Program-made: the position numbers and the translations under genes
From: Notamacropus eugenii
Taxonomy: Eukaryota > Chordata > Mammalia > Diprotodontia > Macropodidae
Assembly (NCBI RefSeq): GCF_028372415.1
Contig: NC_092878.1
Location: forward strand, 26,456,903 to 26,520,902
Reading direction: 5' to 3'
DNA length: 64,000 nt
Shown here: in pieces, positions 54,498 to 64,000 of the stretch
How the letters are laid out: every line of letters begins with the position of its first letter
Numbering within the stretch: position 1 is the first letter of the stretch
The notes under the pieces: generated by a model
What the model was told of the DNA's origin: nothing
Databases searched by the model: none
What the model saw: the letters and a program-made list of their open reading frames with translations, nothing else

Positions 54498-54524
54498 CAT
54501 CTGGCCTCAATGCCTCGTCGCAAG
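54498..54524 (+). other. Candidate 27-nt microexon with ATG (MPRRK)
   Basis: A long T-rich pyrimidine tract (54440-54490) ends in CTCTGGCAG at 54497. The next 27 bases end at CAAG|gtgagc, a strong donor. The ATG at 54510 opens five codons, MPRRK, with phase-0 exit. Both splice sites are good and close together. No transcript evidence is available, and such pairs also arise by chance. Confidence 0.3.
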
Positions 54525-54569
54525 GTGAGCCATTAAGGGGGAAAAAATCTTAAAAAAAAAAAATCCCTG

Positions 54570-54860
54570 GCGTTGAGAAGCAGGCTGGGTCTAAGACTGC
54601 CAGCTGAAGCTGCTGGGTTTATGGAGCGTTATACGAACAGCTCCGACTTTAAAAGGCCTCCTTTTTATGAATGGGTAGTGAGGAATGTAAATAACGCAGC
54701 ATCTCTCAATGGGGAAGCATTTTACATAAGCAGCGCTACCCCAGGCCCAAGTATTTATGGGAATTTGCTAGCACAGTCTGGCGAGGCTCACTTCCTTTGT
54801 GAACTTGCCATTGTGCTGGGGACACGAGGCCTTCAGTGGGGTGAGGGCAAAAGCTGGGGT
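54570..54860. promoter_or_regulatory. Enhancer-like single-copy block
   Basis: A repeat-free block just after the microexon candidate, dense in factor-like words: CTTTAAAAGG, AGGAATG (TEAD type), GTAAATAA (forkhead type), TATTTATGG. The style resembles conserved non-coding elements. Conservation could not be tested here. Confidence 0.3.
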
Positions 54861-55204
54861 GAAGAGCGTTGGGCGCTGCTTCTCCTCCGAAAAGGACCAG
54901 GCCTGGGAAGAGGGAACCCTGGCTTGGAATATTCCAGCTTATAGTTAGGGTGTGTTGCCTGTTTAACTTGGAGGAGAGAGATGAAATCCAGCCTGTTGTG
55001 ATTAGAACCAAATCCCCAGCAGACTGGGTTCCTGGTATTCTCCAGGAACTGGAGAATACTGACCACTGAAGCTGATGCCCATTCCCTGGGGGAGAGGGAG
55101 GTTCCAGGTAATTGAATTCCTTCCTTCTTTTAACTAGAGTCAGATTGGTAGGAATTTCTGCTCCTTTATATGCTGGGCCCATCTGTTCTCCACCCTTCCT
55201 CTAA

Positions 55205-55221
55205 CCCCCCCCCCCCCCCCC
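55205..55221 (+). repeat. Poly(C) run of 17
   Basis: An uninterrupted C homopolymer, uncommon in length for vertebrate DNA and prone to length error. Confidence 0.9.
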
Positions 55222-56116
55222 ATCTCTATCTTATGATAGAGATACTAATGATAAATAAAATGGTTAAAAGGAAGGAGAAATGTCGTTGGAAGACCAATCA
55301 GACCCCAAATAAATGAGAATTTACTGTTGCAGCTTTAAAAAATCTGAACTCCAAATCCTCCCTCCTATTTTCCCTCAGGTCAGCTAAGGCATTGGAGCCC
55401 TGACCCTGACAAAACTGGTTTGAGTCCATGGGCTCAAGAGCAGACTTGAGGGTGGAAGGCATAGGTGGGTTCTCCAGGTAGAGTGACCATCTAAACCCCA
55501 CTCCTCTCCCAGTGGAGAACACTTGCTGACGTGGTTCTCAGCTTCTCACAAAAATAACATTGCCCTTGAGCTCTTTTTTGAAGGCCCTTCTACAAGGAGA
55601 AAGGGCAGCCAAGGAGCCTCGGCCTAGAGATCTACCCCAGGGAGCGCCTGCTTAGCATGCCCTAGGTTGTCTGAGTGAAAGGAGTCTCCTCATCGATGTC
55701 GGATCAAGGTCCGGTGTGACTTTTTTTTCCAGCTCTTTCCTCTCAGTGTGTTCTGGGAGAAAGGGATTTAAATACTGGACCCCACCACTAGAGTTTAGGA
55801 CAGGTCTCCTTTTCCCTCCTGTGGTATATAGTTGGTTGTTTGCAAACAACCATTTGTCATTCTCTTGTCTTGGCAGTCCTTGCTGTTTTCAGGTTCTGAA
55901 ACAGAGGAAAAAAAATAGAGGTAGACGTTTTGACCCCTCATCCAGCTCTAATACCAGTAGCCAATCTTTTAATGGGGGAGGGGAGATTTTTATCAGTTAA
56001 AAAAAATCACAAATATTACTGTTCAACTTTGAACTGTTGATGTTGTAAATCTTTAAGTATATTTAACTATATTTTCACCTGAAAAAAAATCCACGCTGAG
56101 CCCTGTGTAATTATAA

Positions 56117-56150
56117 TGACCGAGGTCATAAATGTAATGACCAAATGACC
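56117..56150. promoter_or_regulatory. Cluster of TGACC/AGGTCA nuclear-receptor half-sites
   Basis: TGACC at 56117-56121, AGGTCA at 56123-56128, TGACC at 56138-56142 and 56146-56150. The first pair forms an ATGACC-GA-GGTCAT inverted repeat; the last two are direct repeats 8 bp apart. Sequence only. Confidence 0.3.
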
Positions 56151-56779
56151 CAGAGTAGAGTTTAAAAAACGTATCTCCCTTCCATTGTTGCAGAAGTGAG
56201 GAGTACTTTGGAATTCCAGAAATGGTCACTGTTGGCTTTGATGAGCTTCTCTTCTCCCCCTTCTTATTAAAATCTTTATTATAAAATGTTTCTCCTTCAA
56301 TTTGGGGGAGAGGCAGGGATACGTTAGGAAATTAATTCTTTAAAAAAATTTTAATTTTTATATTCTGTCACACATACATATATACATACAGCCATGGCTT
56401 TTAGACATGTAGATTGGATTCACATTCTAGGTAGAGATTGGACCAGGTGACTGGCATCAAGTGATTCTTTATGAATTTTTGAGTGCGTTAGGGTAGTTTT
56501 TTTCAATCATTGTGGATCACAGCCAATTTTTATTGCCAAAGATTCTTCTAAAAACCTGTAAACTTAAAAGCTCTGACCGACTCTTCCTCCTCCTTCTCTG
56601 CTCGTGATCCCAATTCCTTGGGCCAGGGAGCTCTAGAGCGGATTTTGAAAGATCAGAGGAGTCCTTAGTAAAGCATTTAGACCACCGTGCCATTGCCCAG
56701 TATTGACTAACTCTGTTTTAGAGGGTCATTGTCATTCGAAAAACATTGAGATTCACCAAAGAGTGAAAGAACCTGGGCT

Positions 56780-56922
56780 CAGATCACAGTTCATCTGTTT
56801 CAAACCTCTGTGACCTTGGTTGTCACTTCCCCTCTCTGGCCTCAGTATTCTCATCTGTAAATTGAGAGAGTTGAATGATTTTGAAGTTCCTGGCAGCTCT
56901 AATTTTGTGATTCCATGTGCCA
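56780..56922 (+). repeat. MIR SINE
   Basis: It reads GAACCTGGGCTCAGATCACA, then CCTCAGTATTCTCATCTGTA. Confidence 0.65.
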
Positions 56923-56924
56923 GT

Positions 56925-57465
56925 CACTGTAAGGTGTAGAAAGCTGCAGAGGTAGAAAAACAAACCACACACACCCATTTCCTTGCCTTGAGAAGTTTAT
57001 AATCTTGTTGAGTATAATACAAATTAAAACCAACAAGTTAAGACTTAATAAGACTAATAAGAGATTAAACAGAGTGGCACGAGAGATTCTGGGAGGAAGG
57101 GATCGCTTCTTTAGGTAGGAATATCAATAATAATATAATATAATACCTAATAGAAGAAGATAGTCCATATGACATGAAGGAAAGAGAAGATTTCAACTGG
57201 CAAAAATATAGGTGGCTATTGCAGGAACTGGGGTTAAAGGAGTTGGAGAGACAGGGCGTCAGAATGATGTGCACAAATTGAGTGCCTCCTGGGAGGCAGG
57301 AAAGAGTGGGATGAGGTAGGGAAGGGCTTATGGTCCAGTTTGACGGAAATGTAAATTGTGAAGGGGAAGCAGTGTGAAACAACATCACAAAGGTGGTTAC
57401 CACAATTTCAGAGTACCAGTGAGGAAATGCACTAGTGTCTACCTCTTGACAGAAAGGTGATAGAC
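56925..57465 (-). repeat. L2-like 3' end (antisense) and unassigned repeat text
   Basis: It reads ATGTGCCAGTCACTGTAAGG, then AGAAGTTTATAATCTTGTTG; less certain to the right. Confidence 0.45.
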
Positions 57466-57469
57466 TCAG

Positions 57470-57625
57470 AATAAGACATCATTTTGGACATGGCCAATGT
57501 GGGAATTTGTTTTGGCCAACTCTGCCTGTTTGTTACAAGGGTTTTTGTTTTTCTTTTCCTTTCTTCTCCAGTGGCTGGGAGCAAGAGATAAAATAGATCT
57601 TTTGTCCATTAAAAAATAAGATGAA
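57470..57625 (+). repeat. L1 3' tail (sense)
   Basis: It reads TTTGGACATGGCCAATGTGG, ending GAGATAAAATAGATC and an A-rich tail. Confidence 0.65.
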
Positions 57626-58340
57626 GTATTTTTTTAAAGGTAGGTTGAAGCCAATGCATGAGAAGCCTTAAATGTCAGAATAAAGCATTTCTATCTCATC
57701 CCATAGAGGAGTGGGGCATCTACCGAAACAGACAAGAAATGTGATCAGACCTTAGGGAGATTGCTTTGATGTGGTTATAATATGTAGGACAGACTCCAGA
57801 TAGAAAAGTCTGTTACTACCTAGTAGGAGATAGTACCGTGGTGGTAGCAGAAGTGGGAAGGACTTGGCCATCGATTGGATATGGGAACAGATAAGATGGA
57901 ACAATATAAGATGACTATTTTGAACCTACATAGATGGTAGAGTGGTGGTACTATCTCCAGAAATAGCTTAGGAGGAGGAGGAGGAGAATTGTGGTGGGTT
58001 TTTTCCCCTTTTTTGGAAGGGGAGGGAGAGATGATGAGTTCAGTTTAATGTTGGCAAGACATCCAGAGAGATGCCCAGCAAAGAGTGGCAATCCGGAACT
58101 GTAAACATAGATGTAACCATTGCAACCTTAGGAGTAGACGATATTACTAAAGGAGAGAATGGGGAAATGAAGAAGGAATACAGGAAGACAGGACTAGGGG
58201 TCCCTGCCCCCCATTTAGAGATTTGGAGGAGGGGAGGAAGAAGAGCCAGAAAAGGAGATCAAAAAGGAATTGTCAGAGGGGAGGAGGAGAAAGAACCTTG
58301 AGAGAACAGTATCATAGAAGCCAGCTGGTTAAGAATATCA
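57626..58340. repeat. Unassigned old repeat text and purine-rich sequence
   Basis: GAAGCCAATGCATGAGAAGC and following resembles the text right of 36660 in style. No coding evidence. Confidence 0.3.
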
Positions 58341-58341
<1 letters not shown>

Positions 58342-58388
<47 letters not shown>

Positions 58389-58408
58389 TGTTTGTGTGTG
58401 TGTGTGGT
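58342..58408. repeat. (GA)n(GT)n microsatellite
   Basis: About 46 bp of GA repeats, then about 18 bp of GT repeats. Confidence 0.95.
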
Positions 58409-58419
58409 GGTGTCAAATG

Positions 58420-58738
58420 ATACAGAAAGGTCAGAGAGGAGGGGTCTTGCTTATAAACTCATGGAAAGATTGTTATTGGGGTACCAGCATGATACTAGGA
58501 TGTGCTGGCACAAGGTTGACATTTAAGAACCATGAGGTCATCATCCAACTATATTCAAAATGGTTAGGCTCTTATTAGAACACTGTATGGGCTTCATGAC
58601 TTGACAGGTGTGGAAAACTTAGGATCCAGAAACGAGCTAGAAAAATAATGAAAAAAAATTAGAAGATAAATCACCAAGGAAAAAGGAAAGGATTTGGAAT
58701 TACTGAATACAGAGAAAGAAGACTGAGGGATCACTTCA
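58420..58738 (+). repeat. CR1/L3-like LINE fragment (sense)
   Basis: It reads TTAGAACACTGTATGGGCTT, then GGATCCAGAAACGAGCTAG; diverged. Confidence 0.45.
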
Positions 58739-58744
58739 TACGAT

Positions 58745-58912
58745 TTTTTATAGTAGAAAGAGTACTTGGTGGGTGTGAAATCAGAGGATCAGTGTTTGAA
58801 TCTAGGTTCTGACATTCCTGTGTATGGTCAAGTCAAATGACCTCATTGGGCCTCTCTGGACTAAATTGCTTCAAAAGACCCTTTCAGCTTGAATCCATAA
58901 TCCTATACATTT
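58745..58912 (+). repeat. MIR SINE
   Basis: It reads GTGTTTGAATCTAGGTTCTG, then CTCATTGGGCCTCTCTGGAC. Confidence 0.55.
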
Positions 58913-59815
58913 TCAGCTACCTGGGTTCCGTGGAAAAGAATGGTTGGCTATTCTCTGTTTCCACGGAAAGCTGATGTAAAAGAAATGGTTTTCTGATTAA
59001 TTGACCACTTTTAGCTCTGGAGAACAGATAATGAGACACAACCTTCTACATAGGTGGGAGTACTGTGGATTTGGTGTCGTAAACGCTGTAGCACAGTCAC
59101 CATGTTGGTTGGTTTTGCCTAACCATATTTTCTGTGTTAAAGGGGGAGGAAAGGAGGGATGATGTATTATGGGAAAAGGAGTGAAATGTACCATCAAAAT
59201 GCATCAATAAAACTTTAAAAAGGAAACGAGAATTGACTGTAGGAATTTTAGAGAAGTATGAAGAAAATTCCGAGGTTATAAAGGAAGCTGTAGCATCTCC
59301 TCCCCACAATGATATTTTAAAATAGGAAAAACATCCTATATCTCTTCTTTTTCTTCTCCCATTCCCAAAAAACCCCTTTTGCTTGTGAGGTAATACTCCC
59401 CGGTTTTGCAAAATAATTCTATTTCAAAAGTTCAGTTAATTTTTTTTTTTTAACTCAGAGCACCTTTGTTTTATTTGTTGAGATTTTCTTCTGGAGAAAA
59501 AAAATTTTTTAAATAGTGATTTCGTTTTCAGCCCAGCACCCAAAACCTATTTAATCCATAATATAACTGAATACTGTATATTTATAACAAAACTAGTAGA
59601 AAACAATTCTGTTGTAACACATGATAAAATTTAAAAGATAATTAGTTTTTATTCCTCTTGAATTGCTGGTGTTTTGAGGAAAAGCATATTTAGAGGAGAA
59701 TGAGAAAGCAGAAACTTGTAGGAATTATGAAGACAATATAATTTCAAGGGCTCAAGAGGTTGATGGGTACCAGTTCTTTGTTTAATTTCACTTACAAATT
59801 TTCAGCTTTTTTTTC
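58913..59815. other. Intronic sequence, AT-rich, no feature supported
   Basis: An L1-like A-rich tail may end near 59220 (CATCAATAAAACTTTAAAAA). The rest is unrecognised. Confidence 0.35.
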
Positions 59816-59819
59816 TTTC

Positions 59820-59932
59820 TAATAGGTTGTAAGCTCCTTGATAGCAGGGACGTTCATTTTTGGCTGTCCATCTACCATGCTAGAAAGGTAGCTAGTGCTT
59901 AATAAATGCCTGTTGATGAATTGAGTCTTTGC
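59820..59932 (+). repeat. L2 3' end
   Basis: It reads TTGTAAGCTCCTTGATAGCA, then GTGCTTAATAAATGCCTGTT. Confidence 0.75.
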
Positions 59933-60209
59933 TAAAGGTAAATCATCTCTACCACTCTTAAACTTGTCACACAAGATGAGGGTCAATTTTAGTTTACAAA
60001 TAAAATGAGAGAGGGAGAAGTGTTTTTCTGAAGTAATTGGCAAGAGTTGAGATAGAGGGGTAAAGAGGATGTACGTGCACATATAAGAGTGCTTGAGATG
60101 TACACAGTTATCTGTGCTGTCAGCTGTGAAAGAGAAAAATGGAGCTCATCTTGAGCCCAGAAAAATGTTTGAATCCCTGAGAGGGAAGAAAGGAGGTGGG
60201 TAGTTCATA

Positions 60210-60478
60210 GGGTAAGGGCAGCTAGGTGATGTAGCGAATACAGTGCCAGACCTGGAGTCAGGCAGACGCATCTTCCTGAGTTCAAATCTGGCCTCAAACA
60301 TTTACTAGCAGTGTGACCCTGGGCAGGTCATTTAACCCTGTTTACTACCTCAGTTTCCTCATCTGTAAAATGATCTGGCAAAGGAAATGGAAAACCACTT
60401 CAGTATCTTTGCCAAGAAAGCCCCAAATAGGGTCACAAAGAAGTCAGATACAACTGAAAATAACTGAACAGTACCTTA
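60210..60478 (+). repeat. tRNA-CORE-RTE-tail SINE
   Basis: It runs GGGCAGCTAGGTGATGTAGC head, CTGGAGTCAGGCAGACGCAT, AGTGTGACCCTGGGCAGGTC, then AGTATCTTTGCCAAGAAAGC and GTCAGATACAACTGAAAATA. Confidence 0.85.
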
Positions 60479-61355
60479 GGGTTCAGGTGGGATGATATTC
60501 CCATGCTCCCCACCAGCTAGGACAGTTTGGCTCTTGTCTATTCTCTTTATATATACGATATGAATACCTCAGGTATTTATAACTGTTTTCTGGAGGTAGG
60601 GTTGTTGGGGAAGTTTTTCTAGCCTTTCTCTATTCTCTGTATCTATTTTTGTCTCAGTTGATTAGAATATTGTACTAATAAGACTAGCCATATATTCAGT
60701 CCCTATTTGGACCAGTTAGCCTGGTCTTTTCCACAGTCAAAGACTACCCATAACTGGCAAGCCATCTTAGAAATTTATGCTCTTGGTTGCCAGAAGTGTG
60801 GGCATAAGGTTTTGGCTATATGAACAGATCCATCCCCATTCCTGAAACAAGAGAAAGTATGACAGTACTGTCACCCCTGAATATCATGTACAACAAATCG
60901 CTAATGTATTTTGCGTGAGTCTTCCCTATCCTAAAGGTTTGTGATTGAAAATATATGAGGGGGAGGGGGAAATTTCCCTTCATTTTGCTGTGAAGTGTAC
61001 TTTTCAATCCAATGAAGGGAGCTTAAGGGGCATGTATTTATCTTAACTTGCCCTGCCTTCCTTGTATCTTTCAAATTATTAAATATTATGGTGCAAATGG
61101 CTTCCCACCCCGCCTAGTCATTTTGTTCCTGGCCCAACCTGGAAAGTATGGGGCCATTGAGAGACCAGAATGGTCCTACACGATTCAGAGCTTCCTCCAA
61201 GGGTCCGTTGCAGGTTTGAGACCCTGCCAGGGATTCATATCTGTCCAGTGATGTGCAGGTACGTAGAGGGGATGAGCTGTCCTCACTCCTGAAAGCTTCC
61301 TTTTGCCAGGCTTTGCATCCCTTTGTGAAATGGGATAATGTGAACTTATTTATTT
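60479..61355. other. Intronic single-copy sequence, no feature seen
   Basis: No exon or repeat recognised. Confidence 0.4.
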
Positions 61356-61359
61356 GTAT

Positions 61360-61562
61360 AAATCTTTTAAGGTTTATGGAGTGCTTCCCACACAACAATC
61401 GTCTGAATGAAGTAGTGCAAGTATTTTTACCCCCATTTTACAGATCAGAAAACTTAGGCTTTGCCTTGGGTCGAGTAGCTAGGGTCAGAGCAGAATTTGA
61501 ACTCAACATCTTGTGACTCTAAGCTCAAAGTGTTCTCCACCGCATCACTTGGATGTCACATG
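61360..61562 (-). repeat. CORE-SINE/MIR fragment
   Basis: It reads CATTTTACAGATCAGAAAAC, then CAGAGCAGAATTTGAACTCA. Confidence 0.6.
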
Positions 61563-61924
61563 ATGTTTGCCTTTTTGGCAAACTACAAAGAAAACCCGAA
61601 TTTTTTTTTTTTATCACAAATAGAAGTTTCCACAAATACAAACAAATTGATGCCATAAAGGAATGAAACAAAGTTGGAATGACTTTTGCCTAGAGGTTGA
61701 GACCCTCTTTGTGTGCCATAGTGTTAATAAAACCTCCATAGGAGATTCCCCCTAATGCATTACATTATACATATGTACATACTGCATACTGTACATATAA
61801 ATATGTATGTGTATAAGTATACAAACTCGGAATGAAATAACAAGAACATCTTCCTTGCTGTTCCAATCCTTTTGTGATCTGTGAGCTTAGAAAGCTTTGT
61901 TACTGTTTTTTATATTGATCCATA

Positions 61925-62245
61925 AACTATTAGAGCTGGAAGGGACTTTAGCTGAAAATCATTTAGTCCAGAGGTTCCTAATCTGAGGTCCATGAACATG
62001 TTTTCTAATATTTTGATAACTGTTTCATTACAGTTGGTTTCCTTTGTAAACCTATATGTTTTATATATTTAACATCATTATTCCAAGGAGGAGCCAGTAG
62101 GCTTCCGCTGATTGCCAAAGGGATTCTTGACATAAAAAAAGGTGACGAGCCCATGCTTTATTTAGTCAGTGCCCCTCCTTGTACAGATGTAGAAGGAGTT
62201 AAGAAGATTGAGTTCCTTGCCTAGGGTTCCAGAGGAAGTCATAGT
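61925..62245 (-). repeat. MIR/MON-type SINE split by a MITE
   Basis: The left part reads TTAGAGCTGGAAGGGACTTT. The right part resumes at about 62165 with AGGAGTTAAGAAGATTGAGT, then TTGCCTAGGG. Confidence 0.55.
61975..62162 (+). repeat. hAT-like MITE (GCTTCCGCTGATTGCCAA type)
   Basis: The ends GGTTCCTAATCTGAGGTCCA and AAAAGGTGACGAGCCCATGC are near-inverted. The middle carries AGTTGGTTTCCTTTGTAAAC. It is related to 15565-15695. Confidence 0.55.
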
Positions 62246-63125
62246 AATAGACATTAGACCAGAACCTGGCCCTGCTGGGTCATAGCCTAAGGCGGCGGCC
62301 AAAATCCCTTACGCAGGTGTGCCTTCTTTCATGTAATAACGACCTACCTGGAAAAAAGCAGTGTGTCAAGTTAAGTTTTGTAAATGGAATCATTTTAAGT
62401 TGGAGAGTTTGCCATTTAAAAGAACCCTTTGAAGAATTCCTTTGTGATGCAAATAATCACTTCCTAATTTGTTTCTTCTCTCTCTTTGTAGCTTCTTACA
62501 GTGAGGTACAAGTTATAAACTAAGTTATCTGCTTTGTGCTGTAAGAGGCATAGCTGGTTCTCCTGGTAACCTTCACATCCTAGGGCCCAGGGGCTATAGA
62601 CTTAGACTCCTCAGGCTTGTCTCCTTAACTTAGTCACTCCTCTCTCCTGTGGGCAGACCCATTTCTGGAGAAGAGTTGTTGACACTTTTCAACCTTCAGT
62701 GAAAATTCCACCACCTGCATAGGTAACACTCCATCATATCACTACCTTTTTCATTTGTGCTTATTTAGGAGAGGAGAGAGAAAAAAAGGCTTCCACAGTT
62801 TCACTTATGGCAAATGAAAGTCCATTTCCCAGCCACAGGGTAGAAGTAGATGCCAGATTTGCTGGGTCAGTGTACCAAGATACCCAACTGGGCAAACTGG
62901 AGCTTGTGCTTAATGTAGTGGGAAAAGGGACTGGGCGTCAGACTTCAAAGGCCCAGCACCTTAGGAACATCACTTATTAGGAGTGTTAAGAGGAGTGAAA
63001 GGTGAGGCCAGTCTGTTTGCAGCAAAGCAGAGCGGGTAGTGAGGCAGACCTTCCAACAGGGTCAGGTGGCGGTGGTTGGAGTTGTTCCCTGGAGCACCCT
63101 GAGTGTATGCCCATGCCAGGATGGT
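62246..63125. other. Intronic single-copy sequence, no exon supported
   Basis: Contains short MIR-like text near 62910-62955. No coding exon was identified. Confidence 0.4.
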
Positions 63126-63129
63126 ATCT

Positions 63130-63222
63130 AGGTTTCATTCATTCAGCAACCCTATTTGGAGTGCCTACTGTGTACCAAATATTATACTGGATGCTAAAGG
63201 GGGGTAAAAAAAGGCAGTCTTA
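63130..63222 (-). repeat. L2 3' end (antisense)
   Basis: A TTTCATTCATTCAG tail, then GGAGTGCCTACTGTGTACCA. Confidence 0.6.
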
Positions 63223-64000
63223 ATGTATGCTCACTTAGGAGATACCATTGCTTTCATTGCCTCTGCTACCTTTCCTGGGGGCAAAGCTTTCTTGGTGTGT
63301 ACCCATCAGTGACCTAGCTAGGCTGTGTGGAGACCAGTCCAGCAGCATCTTCTCAGAGGGTATTGAGATAGCAGAAGAGAATTGTCTGGTGAACTTGATA
63401 TGGGTGACATTCCACCATTCCTTCCCAACCAGGAAGGTTTGATTCTTGAGAACATGCCACTGTGGTGCTCCTAAGCACAGAGAAGCTGTTCCTAGGGGTA
63501 CTTTCCAGGGTGAATGGAAAAGCCTGCTTCTAGATTCTGTTGGACCCAGCTTGCATTTTCTGTCACTTGTATTATCTGCCACTGTCTAGGGTTTTCTGTC
63601 CTGATGGATTGAGTAGCAGATGAAGCTTTTTACTAGACACCTGAAAGGGCTGAGGAAGATTATCATCTCAGGAGCAACACTGTTCTGTGGTCCCTGGACA
63701 CGAACTCACAGTGAATTTGCGAGTAAAATCCATATTCCCTTACCTACCCCCACCCCTTCAAAGAGACTGAAAGTATTTCTCCTGGCTGGTTTTGCCATGC
63801 TAAATTTGAAGTTCTACATAGAGGTAGAGAGTGGGCTTTCAGGCTGTGTTGGAGTGAGAGATCTCCCCCAATTCTGACCCCAATTCACACCACACAGCAC
63901 AACTAGAAAGGAGTGAAGATCCCAATTTTCCCAAGGTGTGGAATTATAACAACATGGCAGAGGTCAGTATGCAGGCAGAATTTCTTCATTTTCTAAATGA
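63223..64000. other. Intronic single-copy sequence to the window end
   Basis: No feature supported. Open frames are shorter than 120 codons and lack recognisable content. Confidence 0.4.

Larger units (their letters stand above)
49366..64000 (+). other. BAHD1: Probable BAHD1 intron 1 (incomplete)
   Basis: No coding exon resembling BAHD1 (basic N-terminus, proline-rich region, C-terminal BAH domain) occurs up to the end. The long first intron of the human gene would fit. From 50.7 to 52.0 kb and 53.1 to 54.4 kb I see nothing but single-copy sequence. Repeats and candidate elements are listed separately. Confidence 0.5.

Noticed and set aside
54573-54944. 123-codon open frame beside the microexon candidate
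   Set aside because: No family resemblance, and a single frame of this length is expected by chance; the block reads better as regulatory DNA.

Overview
The window looks like nuclear DNA from a marsupial. It is interspersed-repeat-rich, and its SINEs are tRNA-derived CORE-SINEs with an RTE-type tail of the kind that is abundant in opossum and Australian marsupials. These occur beside marsupial-type L1 3' ends, old L2 and CR1/L3 LINEs, MIRs and hAT-like foldback elements. The species cannot be fixed from the sequence alone.

One protein-coding gene is certain. The nine 3' exons of isovaleryl-CoA dehydrogenase (IVD, mitochondrial leucine breakdown) lie on the + strand between 4698 and 11670, with every splice phase consistent, an intact stop codon and a 3' UTR of about 1.3 kb. 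They correspond to exons 4-12 of the usual 12-exon gene, so exons 1-3 lie left of the window and bases 1-4697 are intron 3. From about 13.9 to 42.2 kb the sequence is almost wholly repeats, many nested: L1, L2, CR1/L3, SINEs, MITEs and simple repeats. From 42.2 to 47.3 kb it is mostly single-copy and G/C-rich but CpG-poor, ending in a 0.5 kb TGTGTC-type minisatellite. A strong CpG island fills about 47.5-50.7 kb. It carries four inverted CCAAT boxes 31-37 bp apart and, just downstream, a candidate ATG-free first exon with a good splice donor. By synteny (IVD is followed by BAHD1, same strand, in human; from memory) this is most likely the BAHD1 promoter and non-coding exon 1. The remaining sequence to 64 kb would then be BAHD1 intron 1; no BAHD1 coding exon was found.

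The most interesting observations are: an exact 91-bp duplication inside IVD (1349-1439 = 5003-5093), which replaces part of an old L1 and looks like a templated repair insertion or an assembly error; a possible 27-nt microexon at 54498-54524 that would encode MPRRK, beside an enhancer-like single-copy block; the four-CCAAT promoter; and a five-copy, apparently marsupial retroelement family whose longest copy is about 530 bp. No new biochemical system is evident: this is an ordinary vertebrate locus with some unusual structural details.
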